From: Flavobacterium frigoritolerans
Lineage (GTDB): Bacteria; Bacteroidota; Bacteroidia; Flavobacteriales; Flavobacteriaceae
Length of the DNA: 36,935 nt
Assembly: GCF_025847275.1 (NCBI RefSeq)
Contig: NZ_JAOZEV010000022.1
Span: 1 to 36,935 of the forward strand
Direction: 5' to 3'
Below the pieces are notes generated by a model. It searched no databases, was not told where the DNA came from, and saw nothing but the letters and a program-made list of their open reading frames with translations. This document shows, one piece after another, positions 9,485 through 18,717 of this stretch (position 1 is its first letter; every line of letters begins with the position of its first letter). Made by a program: the position numbers and the translations under genes.

Positions 9485-9549
9485 AACCATATAAGTTATA
9501 TAAGTTCATTTAAGCAAAACTTATATTTCCTTACCTAACTTATATGGTT
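9485..9549. repeat. Long inverted repeat (large hairpin)
   Basis: AACCATATAAGTTA at 9485-9498 pairs perfectly with TAACTTATATGGTT at 9536-9549, with a smaller ATAAGTT/AACTTAT stem nested in the loop. It lies just after the thioesterase stop codon. There is no T-run, so it may act as mRNA 3'-end structure or be a dispersed palindromic element. Confidence 0.6.
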
Positions 9550-9692
9550 TAAAAATTATATTTTGATACAGATTGAAACAAAGTGAGCATTTTAATACTG
9601 TACCAAATAAATCGGTATACATTCTTTGAAACTTCGAGCCTTTAGGTGAAAAATTTAGTTACAATTGGTTAAAAAAATATAAAGTAATTACT

Positions 9693-10949
9693 TTACTCTA
9701 AATGCCCAATCTGCGAAGGCAATTCGAAAATTTCAAGATCAAAATAGACTACAGAAGCCATAACATGATCAAAGATATCCGCCATTATGTATTCATAATT
9801 TGCCCAACGTTTATCACTCGAAAAAGTATAAATTTCCAGAGGAACTCCATGAGCAGTCGATTGTAACTGACGACACATCATATGCATATCTTTATTTAAT
9901 CCAGGATGATTTACCATATATTGGATAATATATTTTCTGAACAAACCAAGATTAGTCATATTGCGACCATTTAAAGCCAAAGTTTTATCTACACCATGTA
10001 TTGCGTTAAACTTATCTATTTCGGTCTGACGAGATTCAATATAAGGAGTAATAAGTTGAATTTTTTTCATCAGGGCCAAATCTTCATCAGTCAAAAAACG
10101 GATAGTACTCGTTTTAATCAAAATGTGTCGTTTGATACGGCGTCCATTCGATTTTTGCATACCTCGCCAGTTTTGAAACGAGTCCGAACTCAATGCATAA
10201 GTAGGAATGGTAGTGATAGTATTGTCAAAATTTCGAACTTTTACAGTAGTAAGATTAATTTCGATAACATCACCATCGGCACCAAATTTTTCCATTGTAA
10301 TCCAGTCGCCAATACGCACCATGTCATTTATGGCAACTTGAACACTCGATACAAAACCAAGAATAGTATCTCTGAAAATTAAGATGATAATTGCCGAAAG
10401 AGTTCCTAAAATGGTTAATAACTCACCTTGCTTGATTCCGAATAATTTAGAAATAATAATTACTACTCCAAATATCCAGAGAACCATCATAACTACCTGA
10501 ATAAAACTATCGATAGGTTTATCGCTGTATTCTGGTTTTTGTTTTAAATAATCTTTAAGCGAGTTAAAAACAGTTCGAATAATCCATAACAATAATAATA
10601 CGATATAAACACCAACAATTTTTCCGAAAATCAATTCCCAATACTCGTATTTATCCAAGATAATTGGAACAGCTTTATAGATAAAGAAAAACGGAATTAA
10701 GTAAGCAGTATATTTAGTAGTTTTATTATTGATTAAAAAATCATCAAACTTAGTTTTTGTCTTTTGGGCAAAAATTGCAGTAAGAGTAACTAAAACAAAT
10801 TTGGCTATATAATATACGGCATAAGCCATTATAATTAATATAACAATATTAAAAATAAGACTGAGATAAGCAGCAATATTGCGGCTCATGCCCCAGTCTC
10901 TAAAAAGCGGGTATAAGAAGTTAAATATTTTCTCCAAAAACTTAAGCAT
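9693..10949 (-). CDS. MscS-family mechanosensitive ion channel
   Basis: 418 residues with about five transmembrane spans (roughly 20-50, 76-90, 108-125, 148-166, 172-200) followed by the conserved MscS pore-exit and beta domain: FRDTILGFVSSVQVAINDMVRIGDWI, then EINLTTVKVRNFDNTITTIPTYAL. MscS channels open under membrane tension to release solutes on osmotic downshock. The long N-terminal part resembles the YbdG/MscM-like branch more than E. coli MscS. The start overlaps the stop of the upstream DUF3817 gene, so the two form one minus-strand operon. Confidence 0.88.
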   Translation of the reverse strand: MLKFLEKIFNFLYPLFRDWGMSRNIAAYLSLIFNIVILIIMAYAVYYIAKFVLVTLTAIFAQKTKTKFDDFLINNKTTKYTAYLIPFFFIYKAVPIILDKYEYWELIFGKIVGVYIVLLLLWIIRTVFNSLKDYLKQKPEYSDKPIDSFIQVVMMVLWIFGVVIIISKLFGIKQGELLTILGTLSAIIILIFRDTILGFVSSVQVAINDMVRIGDWITMEKFGADGDVIEINLTTVKVRNFDNTITTIPTYALSSDSFQNWRGMQKSNGRRIKRHILIKTSTIRFLTDEDLALMKKIQLITPYIESRQTEIDKFNAIHGVDKTLALNGRNMTNLGLFRKYIIQYMVNHPGLNKDMHMMCRQLQSTAHGVPLEIYTFSSDKRWANYEYIMADIFDHVMASVVYFDLEIFELPSQIGHLE

Positions 10950-11226
10950 TTTTTAAGTATTTATACTCAACATAAAAAGTACCAAACGGAATTACGGAAG
11001 CAATTAAAATTAGCATGAAAGTTTTAAAATCCCATTTTTGAGCACTTTTTAATAAAATAGCCAAAAAAATGTACCCCATAAATAGTAAACCGTGACTCAT
11101 TCCGATAGGGAATAATAAAGTTTTATATAAAGCCAGGTTAGTAGGCTTAATAAAAAGCATGTTAGAGAATAAAACCAAGTATGAAATTCCTTCTAAAATC
11201 GCTGTAATCTTAAAAATCTTGAGCAT
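10942..11226 (-). CDS. DUF3817 small membrane protein
   Basis: 94 residues with three hydrophobic spans. The signature is FKITAILEGISYLVLF at the N-terminus and GMSHGLLFMGYI in the middle, typical of DUF3817 integral membrane proteins of unknown function. The 3' end overlaps the MscS gene by 8 bases. Confidence 0.8.
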   Translation of the reverse strand: MLKIFKITAILEGISYLVLFSNMLFIKPTNLALYKTLLFPIGMSHGLLFMGYIFLAILLKSAQKWDFKTFMLILIASVIPFGTFYVEYKYLKNA

Positions 11227-11330
11227 TTAATTATTTTTTTAAATTATTAACGGTAAAATTAATGATTCTGCTTGATTTTTAGGGTATCGAAAGAGAAAGT
11301 AATTTACTTTTACAATCTTAAACTTTGATA

Positions 11331-11864
11331 ATGAGTAAACGCGATTTAAAAAAATATTTAAACGATCTTACGAAAGAACAATTAGAAGAGCAAATAATCG
11401 AATTGTACGAGAAATTTGGTCCGGTAAAAGTCTATTATGATTTTGTGTTTAATCCAAAAGAAGAGACACTGCTGCAGGAGTGTAAGTTGAAAATTTCGCA
11501 TGAATATTTCCCGATCAAAGCAAAAGCATCAAGACGACGTGCAAAACCAAAAATGCGCCGTTCAGTAGCTCAAAAATACATCAAGCATTTTATACTTTTG
11601 GGGGTTGATCCGTTTGTAATTGCTGATGTTATGCTTTATAATATCGAAATTGCGCAAACTTACTCATCAGAAAACCCAATAAAGCAAGAACTTTTTTACA
11701 AAAGTATGTGTAATTCATTTGAGCAAGCAGTAAAATTTATAATTTCGAACGGAATTTTAGCGGAATTTAAATCCAGAATAAATCAAATTCATGAGGAAAC
11801 GGTTATTCAAAAATGGAAAAATGAGCCTGATTTTGAAGTAATTTTGGATAAAATGACTTTTTAG
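11331..11864 (+). CDS. DUF6155-like cytosolic protein
   Basis: 177 residues from the ATG at 11331 (a TTG two codons upstream is a less likely start). Highly charged and helical (MSKRDLKKYLNDLTKEQLEEQI), with a very basic patch ASRRRAKPKMRRS in the middle. It resembles the DUF6155 family of Bacteroidota; function unknown. The basic patch might bind nucleic acid, which is speculative. The helicase gene follows after ~107 bp and has its own promoter. Confidence 0.65.
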   Translation: MSKRDLKKYLNDLTKEQLEEQIIELYEKFGPVKVYYDFVFNPKEETLLQECKLKISHEYFPIKAKASRRRAKPKMRRSVAQKYIKHFILLGVDPFVIADVMLYNIEIAQTYSSENPIKQELFYKSMCNSFEQAVKFIISNGILAEFKSRINQIHEETVIQKWKNEPDFEVILDKMTF

Positions 11865-11944
11865 AACCCACTCCATAATTAAATAATCGAGAACTTTTCC
11901 TTTTATTTTAAGATAAAAAAGACAATATAACTGTTTTTTAGGTG

Positions 11945-11952
11945 TATTTTTG
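11945..11952 (+). promoter_or_regulatory. -7 promoter element of the RadD-like helicase gene
   Basis: TATTTTTG matches the Bacteroidota -7 consensus TAnnTTTG, 19 bases before the ATG at 11972, which implies a very short leader. Confidence 0.55.
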
Positions 11953-11971
11953 CAAAAACCAATAAAATACA

Positions 11972-13510
11972 ATGTCTCAAAACACCTTAGAAATAGAAAG
12001 AGAAGAAAAAAAGGAACTTTACGCATACCAAAAAGGCGATATTGACGCCATTTTTGATCGTTTAGATAATGGTTCGGCACAACATCATTTGTTGTATCAA
12101 TTGCCTACTGGTGGAGGGAAAACAGTAGTTTTCTCAGAAATCGTACGCCGTTATTTATCGCAACATGAGAAAAAAGTAGTAGTTTTAACACACAGAATTG
12201 AACTTTGTAAGCAAACTTCAAAAATGTTAAAAGGTTTTGGTGTTAAAAACAAGATTATCAATAGTAAGGTAAAAGAGCTATTGGATCAAAATGAGTATTC
12301 ATGTTTTGTAGCGATGGTCGAAACATTAAAAAACCGTATTAATGACGAAAAATTACATTTAGACAATATTGGTTTAGTAATTATCGATGAGGCGCATTAC
12401 AATTCATTCCGAAAATTATTAAGCTCGTTTAAAAATGCGTTTATATTAGGAGTAACAGCAACACCGTTAAGTTCGAATATTAAATTGCCAATGCACGAAA
12501 GTTACGATGAACTAATTGTAGGAGACACAATAGGTTCATTGATCGATCAAGGATTTTTGGCAAAAGCAACTACTTATAGTTATGATGTAGGATTAACATC
12601 TTTAAAAGTAGGTATCAATGGAGATTACACCGTAAAATCTTCAGATGATTTATATACCAATACAATCATGCAAGAGAAATTATTGCATGCATATACTGAG
12701 AAATCTCTTGGAAAGAAAACCTTGATTTTTAATAACGGTATACATACCTCATTATATGTGTATGAAACCTTTAGAGAAGCAGGTTATGATATTCGCCATC
12801 TTGATAATACAAGCAGTAACGAAGAACGAAAAGATATTTTACAATGGTTCAAGAAAACTCCAGATGCAATTTTAACATCGGTAGGAATCTTAACTACAGG
12901 TTTTGATGAACCAACAGTAGAAACCATTATATTAAATAGAGCAACCAAATCATTGACATTGTATTACCAAATGATAGGACGTGGTTCTCGAAAATTGCCT
13001 AATAAAGATGAATTTACAGTTATCGATTTAGGAAATAATGCAGCACGTTTCGGATTATGGAGTGAGCCAGTAAACTGGCAGCATATCTTTAAATCACCAG
13101 AGTTTTATTTGGAGAACTTAAGAGATGATACCGAAATTGAATTGTATTTTAAATACAGCATGCCACCAGAATTGCGTGCAAAATTCAGCAAAACAGCCGA
13201 TGTAAGTTTTGATGTCGATGAAGAACATAAACTTGTTATTGCTCAAAATTTACGTTCAAAAGTAGTTTTGGATAAATCATTAGAACAGCATGCAGCAATG
13301 TGTGTAGATAATTCAGAAACACTACAAGAAGCTAAAGCATTAGGGAAAGAACTAGACGATGATATTGATTGTAGAATCAAGCGATATTCAAAATGTTTAA
13401 GTCAATGTAGCAAGAATTACCGCGAATGGCTTATAGATGATTATAAATTGAAGTTGGTATTATTAACCGGTAAAAAATACCGTGAAAAAATAATGAACGA
13501 ACCAGATTGA
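11972..13510 (+). CDS. Superfamily 2 DEAD/DEAH helicase, RadD-like
   Basis: 512 residues with all core SF2 motifs: Walker A LPTGGGKT (about 44-51), DEAH (139-142), TATP (162-165) and motif VI QMIGRGSR (333-340). A helical C-terminal region contains several cysteines. The layout and length resemble E. coli RadD (YejH), a DNA-repair helicase of the SSL2 group, rather than type I restriction subunits, and no restriction partners are nearby. An RNA role cannot be excluded. Cytoplasmic. Confidence 0.8.
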   Translation: MSQNTLEIEREEKKELYAYQKGDIDAIFDRLDNGSAQHHLLYQLPTGGGKTVVFSEIVRRYLSQHEKKVVVLTHRIELCKQTSKMLKGFGVKNKIINSKVKELLDQNEYSCFVAMVETLKNRINDEKLHLDNIGLVIIDEAHYNSFRKLLSSFKNAFILGVTATPLSSNIKLPMHESYDELIVGDTIGSLIDQGFLAKATTYSYDVGLTSLKVGINGDYTVKSSDDLYTNTIMQEKLLHAYTEKSLGKKTLIFNNGIHTSLYVYETFREAGYDIRHLDNTSSNEERKDILQWFKKTPDAILTSVGILTTGFDEPTVETIILNRATKSLTLYYQMIGRGSRKLPNKDEFTVIDLGNNAARFGLWSEPVNWQHIFKSPEFYLENLRDDTEIELYFKYSMPPELRAKFSKTADVSFDVDEEHKLVIAQNLRSKVVLDKSLEQHAAMCVDNSETLQEAKALGKELDDDIDCRIKRYSKCLSQCSKNYREWLIDDYKLKLVLLTGKKYREKIMNEPD

Positions 13511-13879
13511 TACCTTTATAGGTCTGAAAGTATTAAAGCTGAAAGTCATAAAGTCAAAAGTTTGTTGTCACTCTAAGCGGAGTCGAAGAGTGTTTGTATG
13601 AGAGAATCACACAGTACAATCTAAAACTTAAAACGAAGTTGAATAATTAGGAGCCATTTCCTGCTGTACACTATATCTTTTATTTTTTTAAAGAAAAAAA
13701 ATAAAAGGATGCCGTTACCATCAGGGCTAAGAGTTCCATATTCATAAAAAAACTGAACCATTAAGAGATTAAGAAAAATTAAGTCAAGTCTAAATGAAAC
13801 TTAATCCCTTAATGGTAAAAAAAATAGAATCAGAAATTTTTAAATCTTTAAATTTTTCAATTTTTAAATAAATTAAACA
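13511..13879. repeat. Intergenic cluster of three structured repeat elements
   Basis: This 369-bp gap has no gene but holds three palindromic units. (1) CACTCTAAGCGGAGTCGAAG then AGTG at about 13570-13593, a REP-like dyad whose core GCGGAGTCGAA is widespread between Bacteroidota genes. (2) About 13649-13737: GGAGCCATTTCCTGCTGT, then the long dyad CTTTTATTTTTTT / AAAAAAATAAAAG, then ATCAGGGCT, another dispersed pattern I recall from flavobacterial intergenic regions. (3) ACCATTAAGAGATTAAG at 13757-13773, pairing with CTTAATCCCTTAATGGT at 13800-13816 (16 of 17 positions). Confidence 0.65.
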
Positions 13880-15214
13880 ATGTCAAAACAATTTTCAGAT
13901 TTAGGAATTTCAGCACCGATACTAAAAGCGCTAACCGAATTAAATATTAGTACTCCAACCGAAATTCAGCAGAAAAGTATTCCGCTAATTTTAGCTAATA
14001 ACAGTGATGTAGTAGGTTTGGCCAAAACAGGAACAGGTAAAACAGCAGCCTTTGGGTTACCATTGCTACAGTTAATAAATCCTGAAATACCTACAGTTCA
14101 GGCAGTGATTTTAGTTCCAACAAGAGAATTAGGACATCAGATATTTAAAAATTTAGAAGATTTTTCAAAATACCTGCCACAAGTTTCTATAGCAGCAACT
14201 TGCGGAGGAATTCCAATAAAACCCCAAATAGAGCGACTTACACAACCTACACATATAGTAGTTGCAACACCAGGACGTTTAATCGATTTAATTCAGCGAA
14301 AAGCAATCAATCTAAAAGAGACACAATTTCTTATTTTGGATGAAGTCGATGAAATGGTTTCAATCTTAAAAGAAAGTCTGGATGAAATCGTAGCCGAATT
14401 ACCAAAAAAACATAGAACACTTTTATTCTCAGCAACACTACCAGGAACAATCAAGCAATTGGTTCAGAATTACTTATCTAAAAATGTAATTCAGGTAAGT
14501 GCCGACATGGAAACAGTAGGAAATCAAGGAATTGACCATGAATATATAGTTGTTGATCCGATTGAGAAACTAGATGTTTTAATGCATTTCTTGAATTCCA
14601 GAGATGGAGAACGCGGAATCATTTTTTGTAAAACAAAAGCAGCTGTAAATAAACTAGCTAAAAACTTAGCGATTAACCGTTTTTCATCAGGAGCTTTACA
14701 TGGTAGTTTGTCACAAGGAATCAGAGACCGAATCATGGAGCAATTTCGTGAAGGACATATAAATATATTAGTTGCAACAGATTTGGCAGCTAGAGGAATA
14801 GATGTTAAAGAAATTTCATATGTAGTAAATTACCATTTGCCAGACGCTTACGAAGCTTATGTACACCGTAGCGGAAGAACAGCCAGAGCAGGAGCAAAGG
14901 GATTATCACTTACTGTTTTACAGCCAGAAGAAGTTGTTGAAATAGCTGATTTTGAAAAAGAATTAGGGATTAAATTCACAGAATTTAAAAAACCATCAGT
15001 TGCAAGTCTAGAAGAGAATAATACACTTTTGTGGGCAAAACAAATCTTTAAAACAAAACCAAATCACGACGTTTCAACAGATTTAAAAACAAAAGTAAAA
15101 ACAGTTTTTCATCATTTAACAAAGGATGAACTGATCGAAAAGTTGTTGGCAAATTATATCTTGCAAAACAAACCAGAGGCAGTTGAAAAACCTGTTAAAA
15201 AATTCAAAAAGTAA
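13880..15214 (+). CDS. DEAD-box-type RNA helicase with a DEVD motif II
   Basis: 444 residues with the full DEAD-box core: Q-motif region (TPTEIQQKSIP), AKTGTGKT (48-55), PTREL (80-84), TPGR (130-133), SAT (184-186), and ARGIDV plus HRSGRTARAG in the second domain. Motif II reads DEVD (154-157) instead of DEAD; the two acidic residues that bind Mg-ATP are kept. A lysine-rich tail (KPVKKFKK) probably aids RNA binding. Likely role: RNA remodelling in ribosome assembly or cold adaptation. Monocistronic after a 370-bp repeat-filled gap. Confidence 0.88.
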   Translation: MSKQFSDLGISAPILKALTELNISTPTEIQQKSIPLILANNSDVVGLAKTGTGKTAAFGLPLLQLINPEIPTVQAVILVPTRELGHQIFKNLEDFSKYLPQVSIAATCGGIPIKPQIERLTQPTHIVVATPGRLIDLIQRKAINLKETQFLILDEVDEMVSILKESLDEIVAELPKKHRTLLFSATLPGTIKQLVQNYLSKNVIQVSADMETVGNQGIDHEYIVVDPIEKLDVLMHFLNSRDGERGIIFCKTKAAVNKLAKNLAINRFSSGALHGSLSQGIRDRIMEQFREGHINILVATDLAARGIDVKEISYVVNYHLPDAYEAYVHRSGRTARAGAKGLSLTVLQPEEVVEIADFEKELGIKFTEFKKPSVASLEENNTLLWAKQIFKTKPNHDVSTDLKTKVKTVFHHLTKDELIEKLLANYILQNKPEAVEKPVKKFKK

Positions 15215-15297
15215 GTATTGATGATTATGTAACCACTAATATATGTTGTACTTTTATAAGGTATTTTTTTATAAAACCTATTTAATAGACAGCATAT

Positions 15298-16566
15298 ATG
15301 AAGATAGTAATCATAGGAGGTGGTTTTGCAGGAATAAATCTAGCGAAAGAGCTTGTAAATCAGCCACAAATACAAGTAACACTTGTAGATAAAAACAACT
15401 ATAACTTTTTTCCACCACTTATATATCAGGTAGCGACTGCTTTTTTAGAACCATCAAGTATTAGTTATCCGTTTAGGAAATTTTTTGCAGGCAAAAAAAA
15501 CCTGCAATTTCGATTAGGAGAACTGCTACAAGTAGTTCCAGCCGAAAATAAAGTAATTCTTAACAACGGAGAATTACCATACGATTATTTGGTGTTTGCT
15601 ACAGGAGCAGAGACTAGTTATTTCGGAATGGAAAATGTAATGAAAAACGCCATTCCGATGAAAACGCTAAACGATGCTATCGTAATGCGTAATACATTGC
15701 TTAAAAATCTTGAAAAAGCTACTATTACCAAAGATATTCGTAAACGTCGTAAACTATTAACGATTGTTGTAGCCGGAGGCGGACCAACAGGAGTAGAAGT
15801 TTCGGGAATGTTTGCCGAAATGCGTAAAAACATTTTATTAAAAGAATATCCAGAATTAGATACCAGCGCAAGTAATGTTTACTTAGTCGATGGCGGAGAT
15901 GCGCTATTGGCACCAATGAGCAAAGCTTCGCAGCAAGATACACTCAAAGCACTTACAGATTTAGGAGTAGTTGTAAAACTAAATAATCGAGTTACCGATT
16001 ATGTAGATGATATAGTATATTTTTCTAACGGAGAAACCATTCATACCAAAAACCTAATTTGGGCAGCGGGAGTTTCGGCAAAAGCTTTTGATGGTATTCC
16101 GATGGAAAGTTACGGACGAGGCAAACGTATGGCAACCGATGCGTATAATAAAGTAAATGGCATGCAAAATATTTATGCTATCGGTGATACATCTATCATG
16201 GATACAGATCCTGCATTTCCAAATGGACATCCACAAGTAGCGCAAGTAGCAATTCAACAAGGAGTAAACTTAGCTAAAAACTTCAAAGCAATTGTTCAGA
16301 ATAAACCACTAAAGCCTTTTATATATTTGGATAAAGGATCTATGGCAATTATTGGTAAAAATAAAGCAGTTGTAGATTTACCAAAACCAAAGTGGCATTT
16401 TAATGGATTCTTAGCTTGGGCAATCTGGTTATTTATCCACCTAGTTTCGCTGATTACATATCGCAATCGCTTAAGTACGTTTTACAATTGGATGATAGCC
16501 TATTTTGCAAAAGATCAATCGTTGCGTATGATTATCAGACCAGATAAAAAACAAGCAATAAATTAA
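15298..16566 (+). CDS. ndh: Type II NADH dehydrogenase (NDH-2)
   Basis: 422 residues with two dinucleotide-binding folds: FAD-binding IIGGGFAGINLAKEL at the N-terminus and NADH-binding VVAGGGPTGVEVSGMFAE near residues 159-176. YAIGD sits in the FAD-contact region at about residue 297. The C-terminal segment (FLAWAIWLFIHLVSLITYRN) is amphipathic/hydrophobic and anchors the enzyme to the inner face of the membrane. NDH-2 passes electrons from NADH to the quinone pool without pumping protons. A strong terminator follows. Confidence 0.88.
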   Translation: MKIVIIGGGFAGINLAKELVNQPQIQVTLVDKNNYNFFPPLIYQVATAFLEPSSISYPFRKFFAGKKNLQFRLGELLQVVPAENKVILNNGELPYDYLVFATGAETSYFGMENVMKNAIPMKTLNDAIVMRNTLLKNLEKATITKDIRKRRKLLTIVVAGGGPTGVEVSGMFAEMRKNILLKEYPELDTSASNVYLVDGGDALLAPMSKASQQDTLKALTDLGVVVKLNNRVTDYVDDIVYFSNGETIHTKNLIWAAGVSAKAFDGIPMESYGRGKRMATDAYNKVNGMQNIYAIGDTSIMDTDPAFPNGHPQVAQVAIQQGVNLAKNFKAIVQNKPLKPFIYLDKGSMAIIGKNKAVVDLPKPKWHFNGFLAWAIWLFIHLVSLITYRNRLSTFYNWMIAYFAKDQSLRMIIRPDKKQAIN

Positions 16567-16605
16567 AATTATAGCTTCAACAAAGCTTACGATTAAATTA
16601 TATAA

Positions 16606-16653
16606 AAAAGGTTTTTCTTAGAGTAATCTAAAGAAAAACCTTTTATTTTTTTT
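16606..16653 (+). terminator. Rho-independent terminator after ndh
   Basis: A perfect 14-bp stem (16606-16619 with 16631-16644, 11-base loop) followed by a long T-run, about 40 bases after the NDH-2 stop codon. Confidence 0.88.
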
Positions 16654-16699
16654 GCTTTATAAAGCCTAATTAAACCTCAGAATAGTAGCGCGTCAGCTC

Positions 16700-16797
16700 T
16701 TCAAAAATTAAAAGTAAAACCTTAGAACCTTTGAGCCTTTGCAACTTTGCACCTTATTTAAAATCTCAGTCCTCAGTACCTCAGAGCCTTAAGAAGA
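16700..16797. repeat. Dispersed repeat related to the 2.2-2.8 kb array
   Basis: Contains AAAACCTTAGAACCTTTGAG, CCTTTGCAACTTTGCACC and CAGTACCTCAGAGCCTTAAG, the same word set as the tandem array at 2184-2765. It lies against the stop codon of a minus-strand gene, as the array does at 2766. The small plus-strand frame across 16731-16976 is spurious. Confidence 0.7.
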
Positions 16798-16799
16798 AC

Positions 16800-18029
16800 T
16801 TAATGAATCATTCCTGCTTCGTCATTGTTAGAAATAGCAACTTTTTCTTTTATGAAGCGTTTACCAATATTCAAAATAATAAAAGCAGTAATTGTAGTAG
16901 TTGTCATAATAGCAACCATCGGAATAATAGAATTTTTTACAAAAACACCAACCGCAAAAGAAGCTATTGCACCTAAACCAAGCTGAATTGCACCCATTAA
17001 TGCTGATGCACTTCCTGCATTTTTGGCAAAAGGAGCCATAGTAAGACCAGCTGTATTAGGATTTGAAATTCCTAGACAAGCTAAATAAATAAACAACATA
17101 CCAATTGTTTCGTATAAACCAAGAAGGTTGTTTATTGCCAAAATCAAAAAGACAATACTAATTACAGATTGAGTAATCAGAGCTCCAAAAATCATTTGTT
17201 CGCTAGAAAATTTTCTTAATAAAAAAGAATTCAGTTGGCTAGCGCCAATAAAGCTCAAAGACATAAAGGCAAAAATCCAACCATATATTTTAGCATCAAC
17301 TTCAAAAATATCCATAAAAACAATAGGAGAGGAGGCAACATAAGTAAATAAACCAGAAAAAGATACAGCACCAGTAAAGGCATAAGTAAAAAACTGAGGC
17401 TCTTTTACAACCTTAAGGAAGTTTGTAATTATAGGTTTAGGTTTTAACGAAATAGATGTATCAGGTTTATGTGTGTTGGGTAAACCAATTTGTGAAGCTA
17501 TTAAAATCACGATTCCCATACACATTAATATAAAGAAAACAGTATGCCAGCCGTAATCAGAAGTTACGTAACCACCAATAGTTGGAGCAAGCATTGGCGA
17601 AAGACCAACAACAAGCATAAGCATAGAGAATACTTTAGGAATATCTTTTACAGGAAAAAGATCACGAACCATTGCAACAGAAGCAACAGTAGCAGCACAG
17701 CTACCAACGGCTTGTAAGAAGCGCAAACCAATAAAAGTATCAATATCAGTAACAAAAATACAACCTAAAGAAGCCAAAATGTAAACCATTAGCCCTACAA
17801 ACAAGGGTTTTTTTCTTCCAAATCGATCTAATAAAGGACCATAAAGCAATTGTCCAGCCGAAATACCTATAAAATAACTAGATAAACTCATCGATACTTT
17901 TGCAACAGTGGTGTTTAAATCTCTAGCAATTCCAGAGAAACCAGGTAGGTACATATCGATAGAAAACGGACCAAGAGCAGTTAAAGAACCTAAAATAAGG
18001 ATTAATTTGATGTATTTTTTTGTAGTCAT
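16800..18029 (-). CDS. Bcr/CflA-family multidrug efflux MFS transporter
   Basis: 409 residues with about twelve transmembrane spans. Early motifs LGSLTALGPFSIDMYLPGF and LYGPLLDRFGRKKPLF (the MFS loop 2-3 signature) are typical of the drug:H+ antiporter Bcr/CflA subfamily (DHA1), which exports compounds such as bicyclomycin, sulfonamides or chloramphenicol from the cytoplasm. Substrate not predictable. Single gene; its 5' side faces the divergent secreted-protein gene at 18179. Confidence 0.88.
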   Translation of the reverse strand: MTTKKYIKLILILGSLTALGPFSIDMYLPGFSGIARDLNTTVAKVSMSLSSYFIGISAGQLLYGPLLDRFGRKKPLFVGLMVYILASLGCIFVTDIDTFIGLRFLQAVGSCAATVASVAMVRDLFPVKDIPKVFSMLMLVVGLSPMLAPTIGGYVTSDYGWHTVFFILMCMGIVILIASQIGLPNTHKPDTSISLKPKPIITNFLKVVKEPQFFTYAFTGAVSFSGLFTYVASSPIVFMDIFEVDAKIYGWIFAFMSLSFIGASQLNSFLLRKFSSEQMIFGALITQSVISIVFLILAINNLLGLYETIGMLFIYLACLGISNPNTAGLTMAPFAKNAGSASALMGAIQLGLGAIASFAVGVFVKNSIIPMVAIMTTTTITAFIILNIGKRFIKEKVAISNNDEAGMIH

Positions 18030-18178
18030 TTATTTAAAAAATAATTTTTTTATTTCATTGCAAAGATAAATATTTCGTACCTTGTTACTTCATTAAAGAA
18101 ATTTTTAGTGAAAAATCTAATTTTTTAACAAGTTAGCTTTGTAAAGGGCTATAATTACTAATTTAAAATTATTCAATT

Positions 18179-18592
18179 ATGAAAAGATTTGCCTTATTAT
18201 TACTTTTAGTTACTACAGTTTCTTTTTCTCAAACAGTTACTTCCAAAATTGAGCCGGTAAGTGTTGAGCAGTATGAATTTATTAAAAAAGTTAATGAATT
18301 TTATCCTGATATTCCACTAACTAAACAAATTACTAATTTTTACAGCGATGATAAAATCATTGACTCAAGACAAGAGTTTGATTTAAGAGGAACACCATTC
18401 TCAGCATACAGCTTAGCAGTTGGGCCTTATAACAAAACAATGAAGTATGATTACACTACTAAAACTGACGGTAGAACTCATGGAGATATCTCTCTCTTTA
18501 AAGGAGATGTTATAAAAACAGTATATTATGAAGACAAAAATCAATATGAAGTTTTTATAAATGGAAAATCAGTTTTTTTAAAGAAATATTAA
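18179..18592 (+). CDS. Small secreted protein, paralogue A
   Basis: 137 residues with a signal peptide (MKRFALLLLLVTTVSFSQ). The mature part resembles the protein at 19681: YEFIKKVNEFYPDIPL here versus HHFIKSINEYYPEFSL there, and both end with a lysine-rich hydrophilic segment (FINGKSVF versus LYKNGKEVF). No known domain recognised; probably periplasmic. A -7-like TAGCTTTG lies upstream near 18134-18141 and a terminator follows at 18614. Confidence 0.75.
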   Translation: MKRFALLLLLVTTVSFSQTVTSKIEPVSVEQYEFIKKVNEFYPDIPLTKQITNFYSDDKIIDSRQEFDLRGTPFSAYSLAVGPYNKTMKYDYTTKTDGRTHGDISLFKGDVIKTVYYEDKNQYEVFINGKSVFLKKY

Positions 18593-18613
18593 TGCTATTA
18601 TAAGTATAAATAG

Positions 18614-18647
18614 AAAACCATCTTAGAAATAAGATGGTTTTTTTATT
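18614..18647 (+). terminator. Terminator of secreted protein A
   Basis: Perfect 12-bp stem (18614-18625 with 18630-18641, loop GAAA) followed by T residues. Confidence 0.88.
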
Positions 18648-18660
18648 GAAATGTATTTTA

Positions 18661-18690
18661 TACAAAGGCTTATCTATTATATAGTCATTA
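18661..18690 (-). pseudogene. 30-bp relic of the phage element's 3' end
   Basis: 29 of 30 bases match 20974-21003, the 3' end of the last phage-operon gene and its terminator arm. On the minus strand both read NDYIIDKPL and then Y. Upstream of this short stretch the frame in this copy runs into stops, so only a fragment remains. It suggests that a related element was once inserted here or recombined with this spot. Confidence 0.6.
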
Positions 18691-18717
18691 GAGTATTACT
18701 AGACAATATTTAAGCTT

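Noticed and set aside
15222..15232. Another GATTATGTAAC resembling a XerD arm
   Set aside because: Only part of one arm matches and no partner arm or element border is nearby.
16731..16976. 81-codon plus-strand frame
   Set aside because: Lies over the repeat and the antisense of the MFS transporter; Ser/Asn-rich with no support.
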